Shown here one piece after another: positions 1 through 8,146 of a stretch of DNA of 64,000 nucleotides. Both the position numbers and the translations under genes were made by a program. A model generated the notes under the pieces. It saw only the letters and a list, made by a program, of their open reading frames with translations, was not told the origin of the DNA and ran no database searches. The stretch covers positions 1,054,001-1,118,000 of the forward strand of contig NZ_CP072350.1 of the NCBI RefSeq assembly GCF_018127965.1, in the 5' to 3' direction. How positions within the stretch are numbered: position 1 is the stretch's first letter; every line of letters starts with the position of its first letter. This stretch comes from Prevotella melaninogenica (lineage in GTDB: Bacteria > Bacteroidota > Bacteroidia > Bacteroidales > Bacteroidaceae).

Positions 1-1587
1 CTATTACCGTTTAAGTATGGGGACACTATAAACATCATTAATAGCAATTCGAAAATAAATCTATCTATCAATAAATTAAACAAGAATATTAAAGTAAGTA
101 TTAACAATCCATCAGATAGCTTAAATAGTAGCTATAGACTATTTGTTCACTGTCGTTCAATCCCTCTTTTCTTTGGAAAAATAAGCCAAGGAAGAGATAT
201 TATTCTGAGTTATGATAGTCTTTCTCAAGGCGGTATTTATTCTTTCCAGCTCTTGGATTCTAACTTAAAAACGGTTGTAGAGAAACTGAATTTCTTATAT
301 CCAGAGAAAGAACAGTGTCCGATTTCTGTAATATGGATGGCGGCAGAGAAATCAAATGATGGGCAAATACCTTTTATTATTAAGGCTGATAGCTTACGAG
401 AAGGAGAAACAATGGACGTTTCTCTACGTGTAGAATATGCCGGAACTGACGATTTAGCAGAACAATCAAACATTCTTTCTCATTTATTATACGATATGGA
501 TGTGGCAGATTGTCCAGAAGAACCAGCATCTGTTCTTTCTAATAATGAATCAGAACGATTGCTTGACAGCTGTAGTTGGAATCGGTATCGAATGGCAGAT
601 GTAATCAGAGGGGAATGTAAGAAGGGAAAGATTGGTATCGAAAAGTCTGCTGTAATACGTGGACGAGTTGAAACATTGGTAGGGCATAAAGCTATAAAAG
701 AAGGTATTGTAAATCTTATTTCACCCGATAAAGGCTTTTATGCTGTTACTAAAACCGATGCACAAGGTCGTTTTTCATTTGAAGGAATAGATTTTCCTGA
801 AGGTACACAGTATGTTCTTAATGCCTTTACAAAAGCTGGAAAATCGTGGGTAAAACTGCTATTAGATGAAGAGGAGTTCCCTGCTTATAAAGGTCAACTT
901 CCGCCGTTTGAATGGACGAGTAATGATACAACACGCGTAGATGCAACATTAGAATTGCCGAAAGGGGGTATACAGATGGAAGAAGTGAATATCTTCAGTC
1001 ATCAACCTACCTATTCTTCTCGTTCTGATGCTTATGCACGAACTGCTGACTTCTCCTTTGGTCTACGTGATATAGAGAGTATTGGTGCAACTTGTTTGCA
1101 TGAATTATTGCGTAGAGTACCGAGTGTTACGGTTGAATTGGGGAAATGCTATGTACGTGGAGGTACAGCTGTAGATGGAAAAAGACCAGCCGCTATTGCC
1201 ATAGATGGGATATTTGTCAATGATGATTACGATTTAGACAACATCCAGATGTCCGATGTTGAGAGAGTAGATGTCTTTAAGGGCGGCTCAACAGTTATCT
1301 GGGGAGCGATTGGTGGTATGGGTGTTATCTCTATAACAACGAAGAAAGGGGATTTCAAAGCGGCTTCTGTACCACTGACAAATACGAAGACTTTTACTAC
1401 ATTAGGCTATCAAATTCCACAAAGTTACACTCCTAACGCACATACTCCAGTGTGGTTACCTTCATTACGCGGTAGTTCTTTCCGTCTACTTTTACCTGCA
1501 GAATATAGTTCAAACTATCGTATTATAATTGAAGGTGTGACAAGTGAAGGGAGAATTATCCACTATGTGGGAGAGTTAGGGAAGTAG
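1..1587 (+). CDS. TonB-plug domain protein with carboxypeptidase-like regulatory domain (5' truncated)
   Basis: The reading frame is open from the first base of the window, so the N-terminus lies outside; 528 residues are visible. A carboxypeptidase-like regulatory (Ig-fold) domain runs from about visible residue 215 (IRGRVETLVGH, then GRFSFEGIDF). A TonB-dependent receptor plug-like domain follows near residues 360-455, with the typical VERVDVFKGGSTVIWGA and GVISITTKKG motifs. No beta-barrel follows: the protein stops about 70 residues after the plug. Bacteroidota are known to encode such plug-ended surface proteins, often with N-terminal MG2-like domains, so this is probably a periplasmic or surface protein rather than a transporter. 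Its precise role is not recognisable. A perfect 21-bp inverted repeat follows the stop codon. Confidence 0.8.
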   Translation, partial: LLPFKYGDTINIINSNSKINLSINKLNKNIKVSINNPSDSLNSSYRLFVHCRSIPLFFGKISQGRDIILSYDSLSQGGIYSFQLLDSNLKTVVEKLNFLYPEKEQCPISVIWMAAEKSNDGQIPFIIKADSLREGETMDVSLRVEYAGTDDLAEQSNILSHLLYDMDVADCPEEPASVLSNNESERLLDSCSWNRYRMADVIRGECKKGKIGIEKSAVIRGRVETLVGHKAIKEGIVNLISPDKGFYAVTKTDAQGRFSFEGIDFPEGTQYVLNAFTKAGKSWVKLLLDEEEFPAYKGQLPPFEWTSNDTTRVDATLELPKGGIQMEEVNIFSHQPTYSSRSDAYARTADFSFGLRDIESIGATCLHELLRRVPSVTVELGKCYVRGGTAVDGKRPAAIAIDGIFVNDDYDLDNIQMSDVERVDVFKGGSTVIWGAIGGMGVISITTKKGDFKAASVPLTNTKTFTTLGYQIPQSYTPNAHTPVWLPSLRGSSFRLLLPAEYSSNYRIIIEGVTSEGRIIHYVGELGK

Positions 1588-1644
1588 GATAGGGTGGTTA
1601 CATTGGTGTTCTACACTCTATTAAGAGCTATTCAAGGAAAATAA

Positions 1645-1724
1645 TTAGAGGAGTTAAATAATTACTTTTACTTTTATCATTCGCTTTTCAATACAAATAA
1701 TAGGTAATTATTTAACTCCTCTAA
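1645..1724. terminator. Perfect 21-bp inverted repeat between convergent genes
   Basis: Positions 1645-1665 and 1704-1724 are exact reverse complements (arm begins TTAGAGGAGTTAAATAATTA) separated by a 38-nt AT-rich loop. It sits between the 3' ends of the TonB-plug gene and the crp-like gene, so a bidirectional transcription terminator is the simplest reading. The long loop is unusual for an intrinsic terminator. Confidence 0.65.
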
Positions 1725-1757
1725 CTGCTTATAACGCTTAATAAGTATAAAAGCGCT

Positions 1758-2357
1758 TTAATCATCAAGCAATGTTGACGAACGAACACGGCTTAATGTT
1801 TCTGGTGTCATCTGCAGATAGCTGGCAATATAAACCAGCGGTGCACGCAAGATAACCTGTGGACTTAGCTTACACATTCTCTTATAACGAGCTTGTGCAG
1901 TTTCAAAACGTACAAGGTCAGCATGTACCTGTGAGGTGATAAGACTCTCTTCTAATATCTTACGATAGAGAATCTGAATATTAACATTATGAAGAGCTAC
2001 CTGCTCTAACTTCTGTTTTGGTAGTGCATAAACCCATGTTGGCTCTATAGCCTCAACCTGTAGTTTGGTTGGCTCCTCACGGAAAAGACTTTCAATACAC
2101 ATAAAGATACTTCTATCCTCTCCTAAGTGTTCAGTAATCTGCTTACCGTTCTTAAAATAGAATTGACGAATTAGGCCTCTTTCTATATAATAAACGTGCT
2201 TGCAGATTTCACCTTCACTGAGAATCATCTGTCCTTTTGCGAATTTCATTGGTACGAGGATACTTTCAAGTACATCCAACTCATCATGGGTCATCGTACT
2301 ATATTTACGTGCCAATTCACGTGCTATATCTCTTGAATCGTTCACCAAATCTTTCAT
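1758..2357 (-). CDS. Crp/Fnr family transcriptional regulator
   Basis: The 199-residue protein has the two-domain Crp/Fnr layout. An N-terminal cyclic-nucleotide-binding-like beta-roll (about residues 25-120, GQMILSEGEICKHVYYIERG) is followed by a C-terminal helix-turn-helix (about 165-195, VYIASYLQMTPETLSRVRS). It has no N-terminal cysteine cluster of the FNR type, so an oxygen-sensing [4Fe-4S] role is unlikely; the ligand, if any, cannot be read from the sequence. The start is an ATG 28 bp after the lepA stop, so it is probably co-transcribed as the second gene of a lepA operon. Its targets are unknown. Bacteroidota genomes carry many such paralogs. Confidence 0.88.
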   Translation of the reverse strand: MKDLVNDSRDIARELARKYSTMTHDELDVLESILVPMKFAKGQMILSEGEICKHVYYIERGLIRQFYFKNGKQITEHLGEDRSIFMCIESLFREEPTKLQVEAIEPTWVYALPKQKLEQVALHNVNIQILYRKILEESLITSQVHADLVRFETAQARYKRMCKLSPQVILRAPLVYIASYLQMTPETLSRVRSSTLLDD

Positions 2358-2385
2358 TTTCCTTTCCTTTCTTAACTCTTTGATA

Positions 2386-4167
2386 TTAATCTAACTTCAA
2401 TACTGCAAGGAATGCTTTCTGTGGAACCTGTACGTTTCCAATCTGTTTCATACGCTTCTTACCCTTCTTCTGTTTCTCAAGAAGTTTACGCTTACGGCTG
2501 ATGTCACCACCATAACACTTGGCTGTAACGTCCTTACGTACCTGCTTAACGGTCTCTCGGGCAACAATCTTTGCTCCGATAGCAGCCTGAATAGCGATAT
2601 CAAACTGCTGACGTGGGATTAAGTCTTTTAGCTTCTCACATATTCTTCGACCAAAAACAACAGCATTACTCTCATGTGTCAGTGCTGATAGGGCATCAAC
2701 AGGCTCTCCATTCAAAAGAATATCAAGCTTAGCTAACTTAGAAGGACGATAAGAATCGATATGATAATCAAATGAAGCGTAGCCCTTTGAAATACTCTTC
2801 AGTTTGTCATAGAAGTCTATCACAATCTCACCCAATGGAATCATGAAGAGGAGTTCTAAACGATTTCCACTCACATAGTTCTGGCTAATGAGTTCACCTC
2901 GCTTATCAAGACAAAGCGTCATGATAGGACCAATAAACTCGCTGGAGGTAATAATAGAGGCTTTAATATAAGGCTCTTCAATATGATCAATCATTGTCTG
3001 ATCAGGTAGACCAGATGGATTATGAACCTCCTTTTCATTTCCTTGCTTGTCATACACCATGTAACTTACGTTAGGCACAGTGGTAATGACATCCATGTTG
3101 AACTCACGATCCAAACGTTCCTGTATAATCTCCATGTGAAGCAAACCTAAGAAGCCACAACGGAAACCAAAGCCCAAAGCCTGAGAACTCTCTGGCTGGA
3201 AGGTTAGTGAGGCATCATTCAACTGCAGTTTCTCCAATGAAGAACGCAATCCTTCGTAATCATTTGGGTCAACAGGATAGACACCAGCAAAAACCATAGG
3301 CTTTACTTCTTGGAATCCTTCAATAGCTTTCTCACAAGGATTGACTATGTGGGTAACAGTATCACCCACCTTCACCTCTGTGGCAGTCTTGATACCAGAG
3401 ATGATGTATCCCACCTCTCCTGTTGAAAGCTGTTGGGTAGGCATCATATCCATCTTCAATACGCCCACTTCATCAGCAGCGTATTCCATTCCTGTCTGTA
3501 CAAACTTAACTTTATCACCCTTCTTGATGACACCATTCTCAACCTTACACAGTGTGATAATACCACGGAAAGAGTTGAAGATAGAGTCAAAAATAAGCGC
3601 CTGCAACGGAGCTTTGGTATCACCTGTTGGTGAAGGGATACGCTTAATGATTGCTTCAAGTATGTCTGGGACACCCTCACCAGTCTTTCCACTGGCACGA
3701 ATGATGTCCTTTGGGTCACAACCAATGAGGTCAACAATCTCGTCTTCAACCTCTTCTGGCATAGCATTTGGCATATCAATCTTGTTGATAACAGGGATAA
3801 TCTCCAAGTTATGATCAATAGCCATATAGAGGTTAGAAATCGTCTGAGCCTGTACTCCCTGTGTAGCATCAACGATAAGCAATGCACCTTCACACGCAGC
3901 AATGCTTCGTGACACCTCATACGAGAAGTCTACATGGCCTGGAGTATCGATAAGATTAAGAATATATTTCTCCTTATCCAATGTGTACTCCATCTGGATA
4001 GCATGACTCTTGATAGTAATACCACGTTCACGCTCCAAGTCCATATCGTCAAGCATCTGTCCACCAGTAATCTTTATCGTCTGAGTATATTCCAGGAGAC
4101 GATCCGCCAAGGTTGATTTACCATGGTCAATATGGGCAATAATGCAGAAATTTCTTATATGATTCAT
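2386..4167 (-). CDS. lepA: Elongation factor 4 (LepA), ribosome back-translocase GTPase
   Basis: The 593-residue product matches the usual length of LepA, which binds stalled or mis-translocated 70S ribosomes and hydrolyses GTP. Visible motifs are G1 AHIDHGKST near the N-terminus, G3 DTPGH, G4 NKID, and the LepA-specific basic C-terminus ([20 protein letters not shown]). The reading frame extends upstream to 4194, but the ATG at 4167 is preferred: it begins the family's conserved N-terminus, and a -7 promoter box lies at 4192-4199, on top of the longer start. The crp-like gene follows 28 bp downstream. The gene is divergent from the lipoprotein gene at 4339. Confidence 0.97.
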   Translation of the reverse strand: MNHIRNFCIIAHIDHGKSTLADRLLEYTQTIKITGGQMLDDMDLERERGITIKSHAIQMEYTLDKEKYILNLIDTPGHVDFSYEVSRSIAACEGALLIVDATQGVQAQTISNLYMAIDHNLEIIPVINKIDMPNAMPEEVEDEIVDLIGCDPKDIIRASGKTGEGVPDILEAIIKRIPSPTGDTKAPLQALIFDSIFNSFRGIITLCKVENGVIKKGDKVKFVQTGMEYAADEVGVLKMDMMPTQQLSTGEVGYIISGIKTATEVKVGDTVTHIVNPCEKAIEGFQEVKPMVFAGVYPVDPNDYEGLRSSLEKLQLNDASLTFQPESSQALGFGFRCGFLGLLHMEIIQERLDREFNMDVITTVPNVSYMVYDKQGNEKEVHNPSGLPDQTMIDHIEEPYIKASIITSSEFIGPIMTLCLDKRGELISQNYVSGNRLELLFMIPLGEIVIDFYDKLKSISKGYASFDYHIDSYRPSKLAKLDILLNGEPVDALSALTHESNAVVFGRRICEKLKDLIPRQQFDIAIQAAIGAKIVARETVKQVRKDVTAKCYGGDISRKRKLLEKQKKGKKRMKQIGNVQVPQKAFLAVLKLD

Positions 4168-4191
4168 CAGTTTGTCTATATTTTCAAAGTG

Positions 4192-4199
4192 CAAATATA
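4192..4199 (-). promoter_or_regulatory. lepA -7 promoter box (TATATTTG)
   Basis: The minus strand reads TATATTTG, matching the Bacteroidota -7 consensus TAnnTTTG, 25 nt from the chosen lepA ATG. No clear -33 TTTG is seen. It rules against translation starting at 4194. Confidence 0.6.
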
Positions 4200-4253
4200 G
4201 TCATAATTATTGAGAATTAAGAACCTTAAAATAAGAAATTGCCTATTTTTTCT

Positions 4254-4261
4254 TATCTTTG
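4254..4261 (+). promoter_or_regulatory. -7 promoter box (TATCTTTG) for the 4339 lipoprotein gene
   Basis: TATCTTTG fits TAnnTTTG and implies a leader of about 70 nt before the ATG at 4339. It forms a divergent promoter pair with the lepA box. Confidence 0.6.
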
Positions 4262-4338
4262 CAACGGATATATGGTTAGGGTGAAGATAAAAAGTGTTAT
4301 CTTTACATAAAGCCCTTACCAAATTAATATTAACTTGA

Positions 4339-4737
4339 ATGAGAATGAAACACTTACTTTATGCAGGCGTACTGCTGCTTTCTCTTTCTGCTTGTCATAA
4401 AAATCTGGAGGACAGAGCAGCACAAGAATGTAAAGAATATACAGAAAAGAAGTGTCCTACACCCGTAGTAAATGACACAAGAATGGACAGTATGGTCTTT
4501 GAACCTTCGTCTCGAACCATCCATTACTATTACTCACTTGTAGGAAATGCAGATAACGAACCGGCTGTTAACGCAAAGAAGTCTGAGTTAAGAAAAGCTT
4601 TGCGTGATGCTTTGAAGGCTGATACAGGCACAAAAGGTTATAAAGACGCTGGCTTCAACTTCAGATATACTTATCGTTCAGGCAAATCTCCTTCAAAGGT
4701 GTTACTGGATGAGCAATACACTGAAAAGGACTATTAA
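4339..4737 (+). CDS. Hypothetical small lipoprotein
   Basis: The 132-residue protein starts with a short basic stretch, a hydrophobic segment and a lipobox (LSLSAC, acylated Cys near residue 19), so it should be exported and lipid-anchored. The mature part is charged, Lys/Glu-rich and holds two extra cysteines within the first 30 residues (AQECKEYTEKKCPTP), which might form a disulphide. No known domain is recognised. An ATG at 4345 is an equally plausible start. The gene stands alone, divergent from lepA and followed by a hairpin at 4759-4833. Confidence 0.72.
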   Translation: MRMKHLLYAGVLLLSLSACHKNLEDRAAQECKEYTEKKCPTPVVNDTRMDSMVFEPSSRTIHYYYSLVGNADNEPAVNAKKSELRKALRDALKADTGTKGYKDAGFNFRYTYRSGKSPSKVLLDEQYTEKDY

Positions 4738-4758
4738 AAGCTGAAAAAAGGATTTTAG

Positions 4759-4833
4759 AGAGAGTTAGTGAAGTAAGATACGCTTCTAATTTATCTGTAA
4801 CGGAGAATTGATGCTAAACTTCACTAATTCTCT
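4759..4833. terminator. 16-bp inverted repeat, probable terminator
   Basis: Arms 4759-4774 and 4818-4833 pair over 16 bp with one mismatch, with a 43-nt loop, starting 22 bp after the lipoprotein stop and before the Y-family polymerase gene. The architecture is like the 1645-1724 repeat. Confidence 0.5.
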
Positions 4834-4899
4834 TTCATTGTCTTTTGATTCCTGCAATACTATTCTATAAAACTTTCAAACACTTATTCCTTCTTCAAA

Positions 4900-6420
4900 A
4901 TGTCTTCATCAAGAAAACCATCTACTAAGACTTACATTGCCATAGACCTTAAATCGTTCTATGCCAGTGTGGAATGTGTAGAGCGTGGACTTGACCCAAT
5001 GACAACCAACTTGGTTGTAGCGGATAAAGGAAGAACAGAAAAGACTATTTGTCTTGCCGTCTCACCATCTCTGAAGGCACACGGAATTCCTGGCCGTGCA
5101 CGTCTTTTTGAAGTGATACAACGCTTGAGAGAGGTTAATGAGGAACGTTGTCTCTTAGCAGGAAAAGCACTTACAGGAAAATCATACAACGCAAAAGAAC
5201 TCAAACAACATCCTGATTGGGCTGTTGATTATCTTACGGCAATCCCTCGTATGTCGCATTATATCAAGCATAGCGCAAAGATTTACAATATTTACCTGCA
5301 ATATATTGCCCCAGAAGACATACATGTTTACTCCATTGATGAGGTCTTTATCGATGCTACAGCTTACCTCTCCAGCTATCGTATGACTGCCCACGAGTTA
5401 GCAATAAAGATGATACGTGATGTCTTACGTGAGACTGGTATCACTGCAACAGCAGGCATAGGAACGAATATGTACCTTTGTAAAGTAGCGATGGACATTG
5501 TTGCAAAGCACATACCTGCCGACAAAGATGGTGTACGTATTGCCGAATTAGATGAACAAAGCTATCGTGAAAAGCTTTGGGATCATCATCCACTTACAGA
5601 CTTTTGGCGTGTAGGAAGAGGCATTGCACAGCGTCTTTATTCCTATGGTATTGACACAATGGGTAAGATTGCACGTTGTTCTATCCATCAAGAGGAACTA
5701 CTTTATAAGCTCTTTGGCGTGAATGCCGAACTACTTATCGACCATGCTTGGGGTTGGGAGTCTTGTACGATGGAGATGGTTAAGGCTTATCGACCGGAGC
5801 ATAGTTCGATGAGTAGTGGTCAAGTTCTCCAAGAGGCTTATAGTTTTCGTAAGGCAAGAGTTGTCGTACAAGAGATGGCTGATGCCATTGCATTAGACTT
5901 AGTTGAGAAACGTTGTGTGTCTGACCAACTTGTTCTGTATGTTGGTTACGACCGTGAAAGCCTTACTTCCCCTGCAGGAAAGGATTATACTGGTCCTGTT
6001 TCTGTAGACTGGTACGGACGAAAAGTACCTAAGAGTGCTCACGGCACAGCCAATCTCCACCGCTTTACATCTTCCTCTCGACTGATAGGAAAGGCTATCC
6101 TTGCACTTTATGATGAGATTGTTGATAAACGCTTATTGGTTAGAAGATTAAATATATCAACCAATCACGTTATCAGTGAGGAGCAGATGAGACAGCGAGC
6201 CTCCAAACCAGTTGAACTTGATATGTTCACAGATTATGAGGCTGTAAAGAAAGAAAAGCAGATTGAAGAAGCAGCATTAGCACGTGAACGAAAGATACAA
6301 GAAACCATTATTAATATCAAGAACAAGTTTGGTAAGAACTCTTTGCTTCGTGGTTTAAACTTTAATGAAGGTTCAACGGCAAAGGAACGTAATAAACAGA
6401 TAGGAGGACATAAAGCATGA
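4900..6420 (+). CDS. Y-family DNA polymerase (UmuC/UvrX-like)
   Basis: The 506-residue protein is a translesion polymerase of the Y family. The N-terminal palm motif IDLKSFYASVECVERGLDP and the catalytic YSIDEVFIDAT motif (Asp-Glu pair near residue 146) are intact, followed by the GIGTNMYLCKVAMDIVAKH region and helix-hairpin-helix segment (DFWRVGRGIAQRL). The form is closer to the UvrX/UmuC type found with YolD-like partners in Firmicutes than to compact DinB; that comparison is from family knowledge. It overlaps the next gene by 4 bp (ATGA), so the two are translationally coupled. No UmuD-like protease or LexA box was seen, so SOS control cannot be claimed. Confidence 0.92.
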   Translation: MSSSRKPSTKTYIAIDLKSFYASVECVERGLDPMTTNLVVADKGRTEKTICLAVSPSLKAHGIPGRARLFEVIQRLREVNEERCLLAGKALTGKSYNAKELKQHPDWAVDYLTAIPRMSHYIKHSAKIYNIYLQYIAPEDIHVYSIDEVFIDATAYLSSYRMTAHELAIKMIRDVLRETGITATAGIGTNMYLCKVAMDIVAKHIPADKDGVRIAELDEQSYREKLWDHHPLTDFWRVGRGIAQRLYSYGIDTMGKIARCSIHQEELLYKLFGVNAELLIDHAWGWESCTMEMVKAYRPEHSSMSSGQVLQEAYSFRKARVVVQEMADAIALDLVEKRCVSDQLVLYVGYDRESLTSPAGKDYTGPVSVDWYGRKVPKSAHGTANLHRFTSSSRLIGKAILALYDEIVDKRLLVRRLNISTNHVISEEQMRQRASKPVELDMFTDYEAVKKEKQIEEAALARERKIQETIINIKNKFGKNSLLRGLNFNEGSTAKERNKQIGGHKA

Positions 6421-6842
6421 CAGATAATTACGACGATATTATTCACCTTCCTCGTCACGTCTCAAAGCGGCATCCGCAGATGAGTCTGTATAACCGTGCT
6501 GCTCAATTTGCTCCTTTTGCTGCCCTCACTGGTTATGGTGCAGCGATTGCAGAGACTGCCCGACAGACAAGTTCTAAGATTGAGATGATGGAAGACGACC
6601 GTCAATTAATGGACCGAAAGTTATCTATTCTTTCCTCTCATTTAGAAGAAGAGCCAACTATCTCTATTACCTTTTTCCAGCCCGATGGACGTAAGGCAGG
6701 TGGACATTATCTTACGACTACAGGCATTGTCAAGACTATTCGTACCAATGAACGTATCATTATAATGAAAGATAGAAAGAAGATAAGCATTGACGCTATT
6801 GTTGGTTTAGAAGGAGAGCTGTTTTCTCCCAATAAACTTTAG
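6417..6842 (+). CDS. YolD-like family protein, partner of the Y-family polymerase
   Basis: The 141-residue protein starts inside the polymerase stop codon. Its N-terminus (HPQMSLYNRAAQFAPFAALTGYGAAI) is typical of YolD-like proteins, which in Bacillus are encoded beside UmuC/UvrX-type polymerases and are thought to take the place of UmuD. The rest carries an acidic helix and a small beta-rich end (ISITFFQPDGRKAGGHY). The family match is by motif recognition only; the biochemical role is not established. The stop is followed 49-71 bp later by a family A repeat array. Confidence 0.78.
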   Translation: MTDNYDDIIHLPRHVSKRHPQMSLYNRAAQFAPFAALTGYGAAIAETARQTSSKIEMMEDDRQLMDRKLSILSSHLEEEPTISITFFQPDGRKAGGHYLTTTGIVKTIRTNERIIIMKDRKKISIDAIVGLEGELFSPNKL

Positions 6843-6890
6843 GTGTCTATCATAGGAATTAATACCTAAAAAGATTCCACTGCGCTAACT

Positions 6891-6978
6891 TTATATAAAG
6901 TATTTAGCACTCGCACCATTCGTGTTTACCATTCGCACCACAGGTGTTTACCAACAACACGACGTGTGCTTAGTAACA
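6891..6978. repeat. Family A 22-bp tandem repeat array (copy A1)
   Basis: Three contiguous 22-bp units lie at 6913-6934, 6935-6956 and 6957-6978, with a degenerate unit before them. Each has a small palindromic core of the form CACnnnnGTG (GCACCATTCGTG in unit 1) followed by a spacer such as TTTACCATTC. The same 22-bp pattern recurs at 14219, 32138 and 55376. There are no unique spacers. It lies in the convergent gap between the YolD-like gene and the 7244 gene. Confidence 0.75.
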
Positions 6979-7099
6979 ACTAAATACCTATGAGTGATAT
7001 TTTCATTCTAAATTCATCACGAGAAGATTTGGAAAATAGTTTACATAAAATTCTTATCTAACACCTTACGACGATAAGAAAACAACGTTTTAAATCGCC

Positions 7100-7253
7100 T
7101 TTGTAACTAAAAGCATATCAAACGATTACAGACTTGTACAAGAAAAGGTGCTTAATAGGACTCTTAAAGGGCGTTAGTAAGGCTTCAATTAACGCCCTTT
7201 TGAACCTCAATTAAGCCTTAATTCAAATCGAAGTAAGCCTTAATTATTTTTCA
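7100..7253 (+). repeat. Family B dispersed repeat, ~22-bp periodic (copy B1)
   Basis: The core at 7144-7253 begins GGTGCTTAATAGGACTCTT and is built from about five degenerate 20-22-bp steps (TCAATTAAGCCTTAATT and similar). The left flank from about 7100 (TTGTAACTA ... GTACAAGAAAA) is also shared with other copies. Related copies are at 20250 (inverted), 37238 and 49897. The last bases overlap the 3' end of the 7244 gene. Between A1 and B1 (6979-7099) nothing else is recognised. Confidence 0.72.
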
Positions 7254-7747
7254 ATCTTATAATTTTCTTTACAAAACCGTAGATTACCTTTCCAGTAATT
7301 TATATCATCTTCCTTCATGGACATCCTCCAATCTTCGATGTCTCTATGGGCTAATAAAACTATTGCATCACGATTGTAAAGGGAATATAACAAGGCATTG
7401 GCTGCATAATCAGTTGCCGAATTCTGCAAAAGTTGCAACCATTGTTCTTTCTTAATAGTTCTTATAAGGCTATCCTCGTCGGCGGATAGCTTTACACGTA
7501 CACGATAACCAATATCGTGAATAGGGAAACAGGAATCGCAAGCCACCTTCAAGATATCAAAATGAATATCTCGGTTATTAATAAAGCTAATATCAGTTCT
7601 ATGCTTCTTCACTTCAGCTGGCTTTCTAAGCGTACAAGAAAATACCATCAAAGATAAGATAGTTAATAGACCTAATTTACTCGGATCTACACGTAACCCG
7701 CAAGTAAAGACGTGATAAAATTTGTCCTTTAGATGAATCTTTGTCAT
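7244..7747 (-). CDS. Hypothetical lipoprotein, start uncertain
   Basis: The frame from 7747 encodes 167 residues with an apparent lipoprotein signal (KLGLLTILSLMVFSC) whose cysteine is near residue 38, an unusually late position. The start is therefore uncertain: the ATG at 7747 overlaps the upstream gene by 71 bp, and no ATG, GTG or TTG stands just before the hydrophobic stretch. The mature region holds a Cys pair (ACDSCFP) and a C-terminus rich in Trp and Glu (WRMSMKEDDINYW). No domain is recognised. It follows the IS-disrupted membrane gene on the same strand and may be its operon partner; if so, its transcription may be affected by the insertion. Confidence 0.55.
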   Translation of the reverse strand: MTKIHLKDKFYHVFTCGLRVDPSKLGLLTILSLMVFSCTLRKPAEVKKHRTDISFINNRDIHFDILKVACDSCFPIHDIGYRVRVKLSADEDSLIRTIKKEQWLQLLQNSATDYAANALLYSLYNRDAIVLLAHRDIEDWRMSMKEDDINYWKGNLRFCKENYKIEK

Positions 7748-8146
7748 AAGAAACTTGATAACTCTTTCCGTTGTAAGTAAACATAGTCCAAAGTCCAATA
7801 GGCTTTATCTTTTTAGTTTTAACGTCAACTAAAGCAAAACCCTTTGAAGCAATATGTTTCTTGTCATAAAACTTCTTAATAAAAATTATGCTGTCTGCTG
7901 TTGTGTAGTTAAAGAAAGGAATGTTTTCCTTCTCACTTTTTGTAACGTTGCTACGTACTGAGGTTGTAAGTTTATTTGAAGACTCTGCTAATAGATATTT
8001 TTTATAAAGTGGTTCTGTAAGCTGTTTGATAATTTCAGCCCTGTTGACACTAAACCATTTTTCGGCGAGTGAATAGTAAATAGGGGAGTCTAAACCATCA
8101 GTAATTTCCAAATCAAAGTCACATTCACTTTGTCTTGTGTAAAAAT

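Noticed and set aside
6913..6978. Possible small CRISPR array
   Set aside because: Units are 22 bp and directly contiguous, with no unique spacers, and no cas genes are present.
7244..8138. Toxin-antitoxin or immunity pair beside the IS element
   Set aside because: The two proteins are a lipoprotein and a membrane-anchored protein without toxin or antitoxin motifs.
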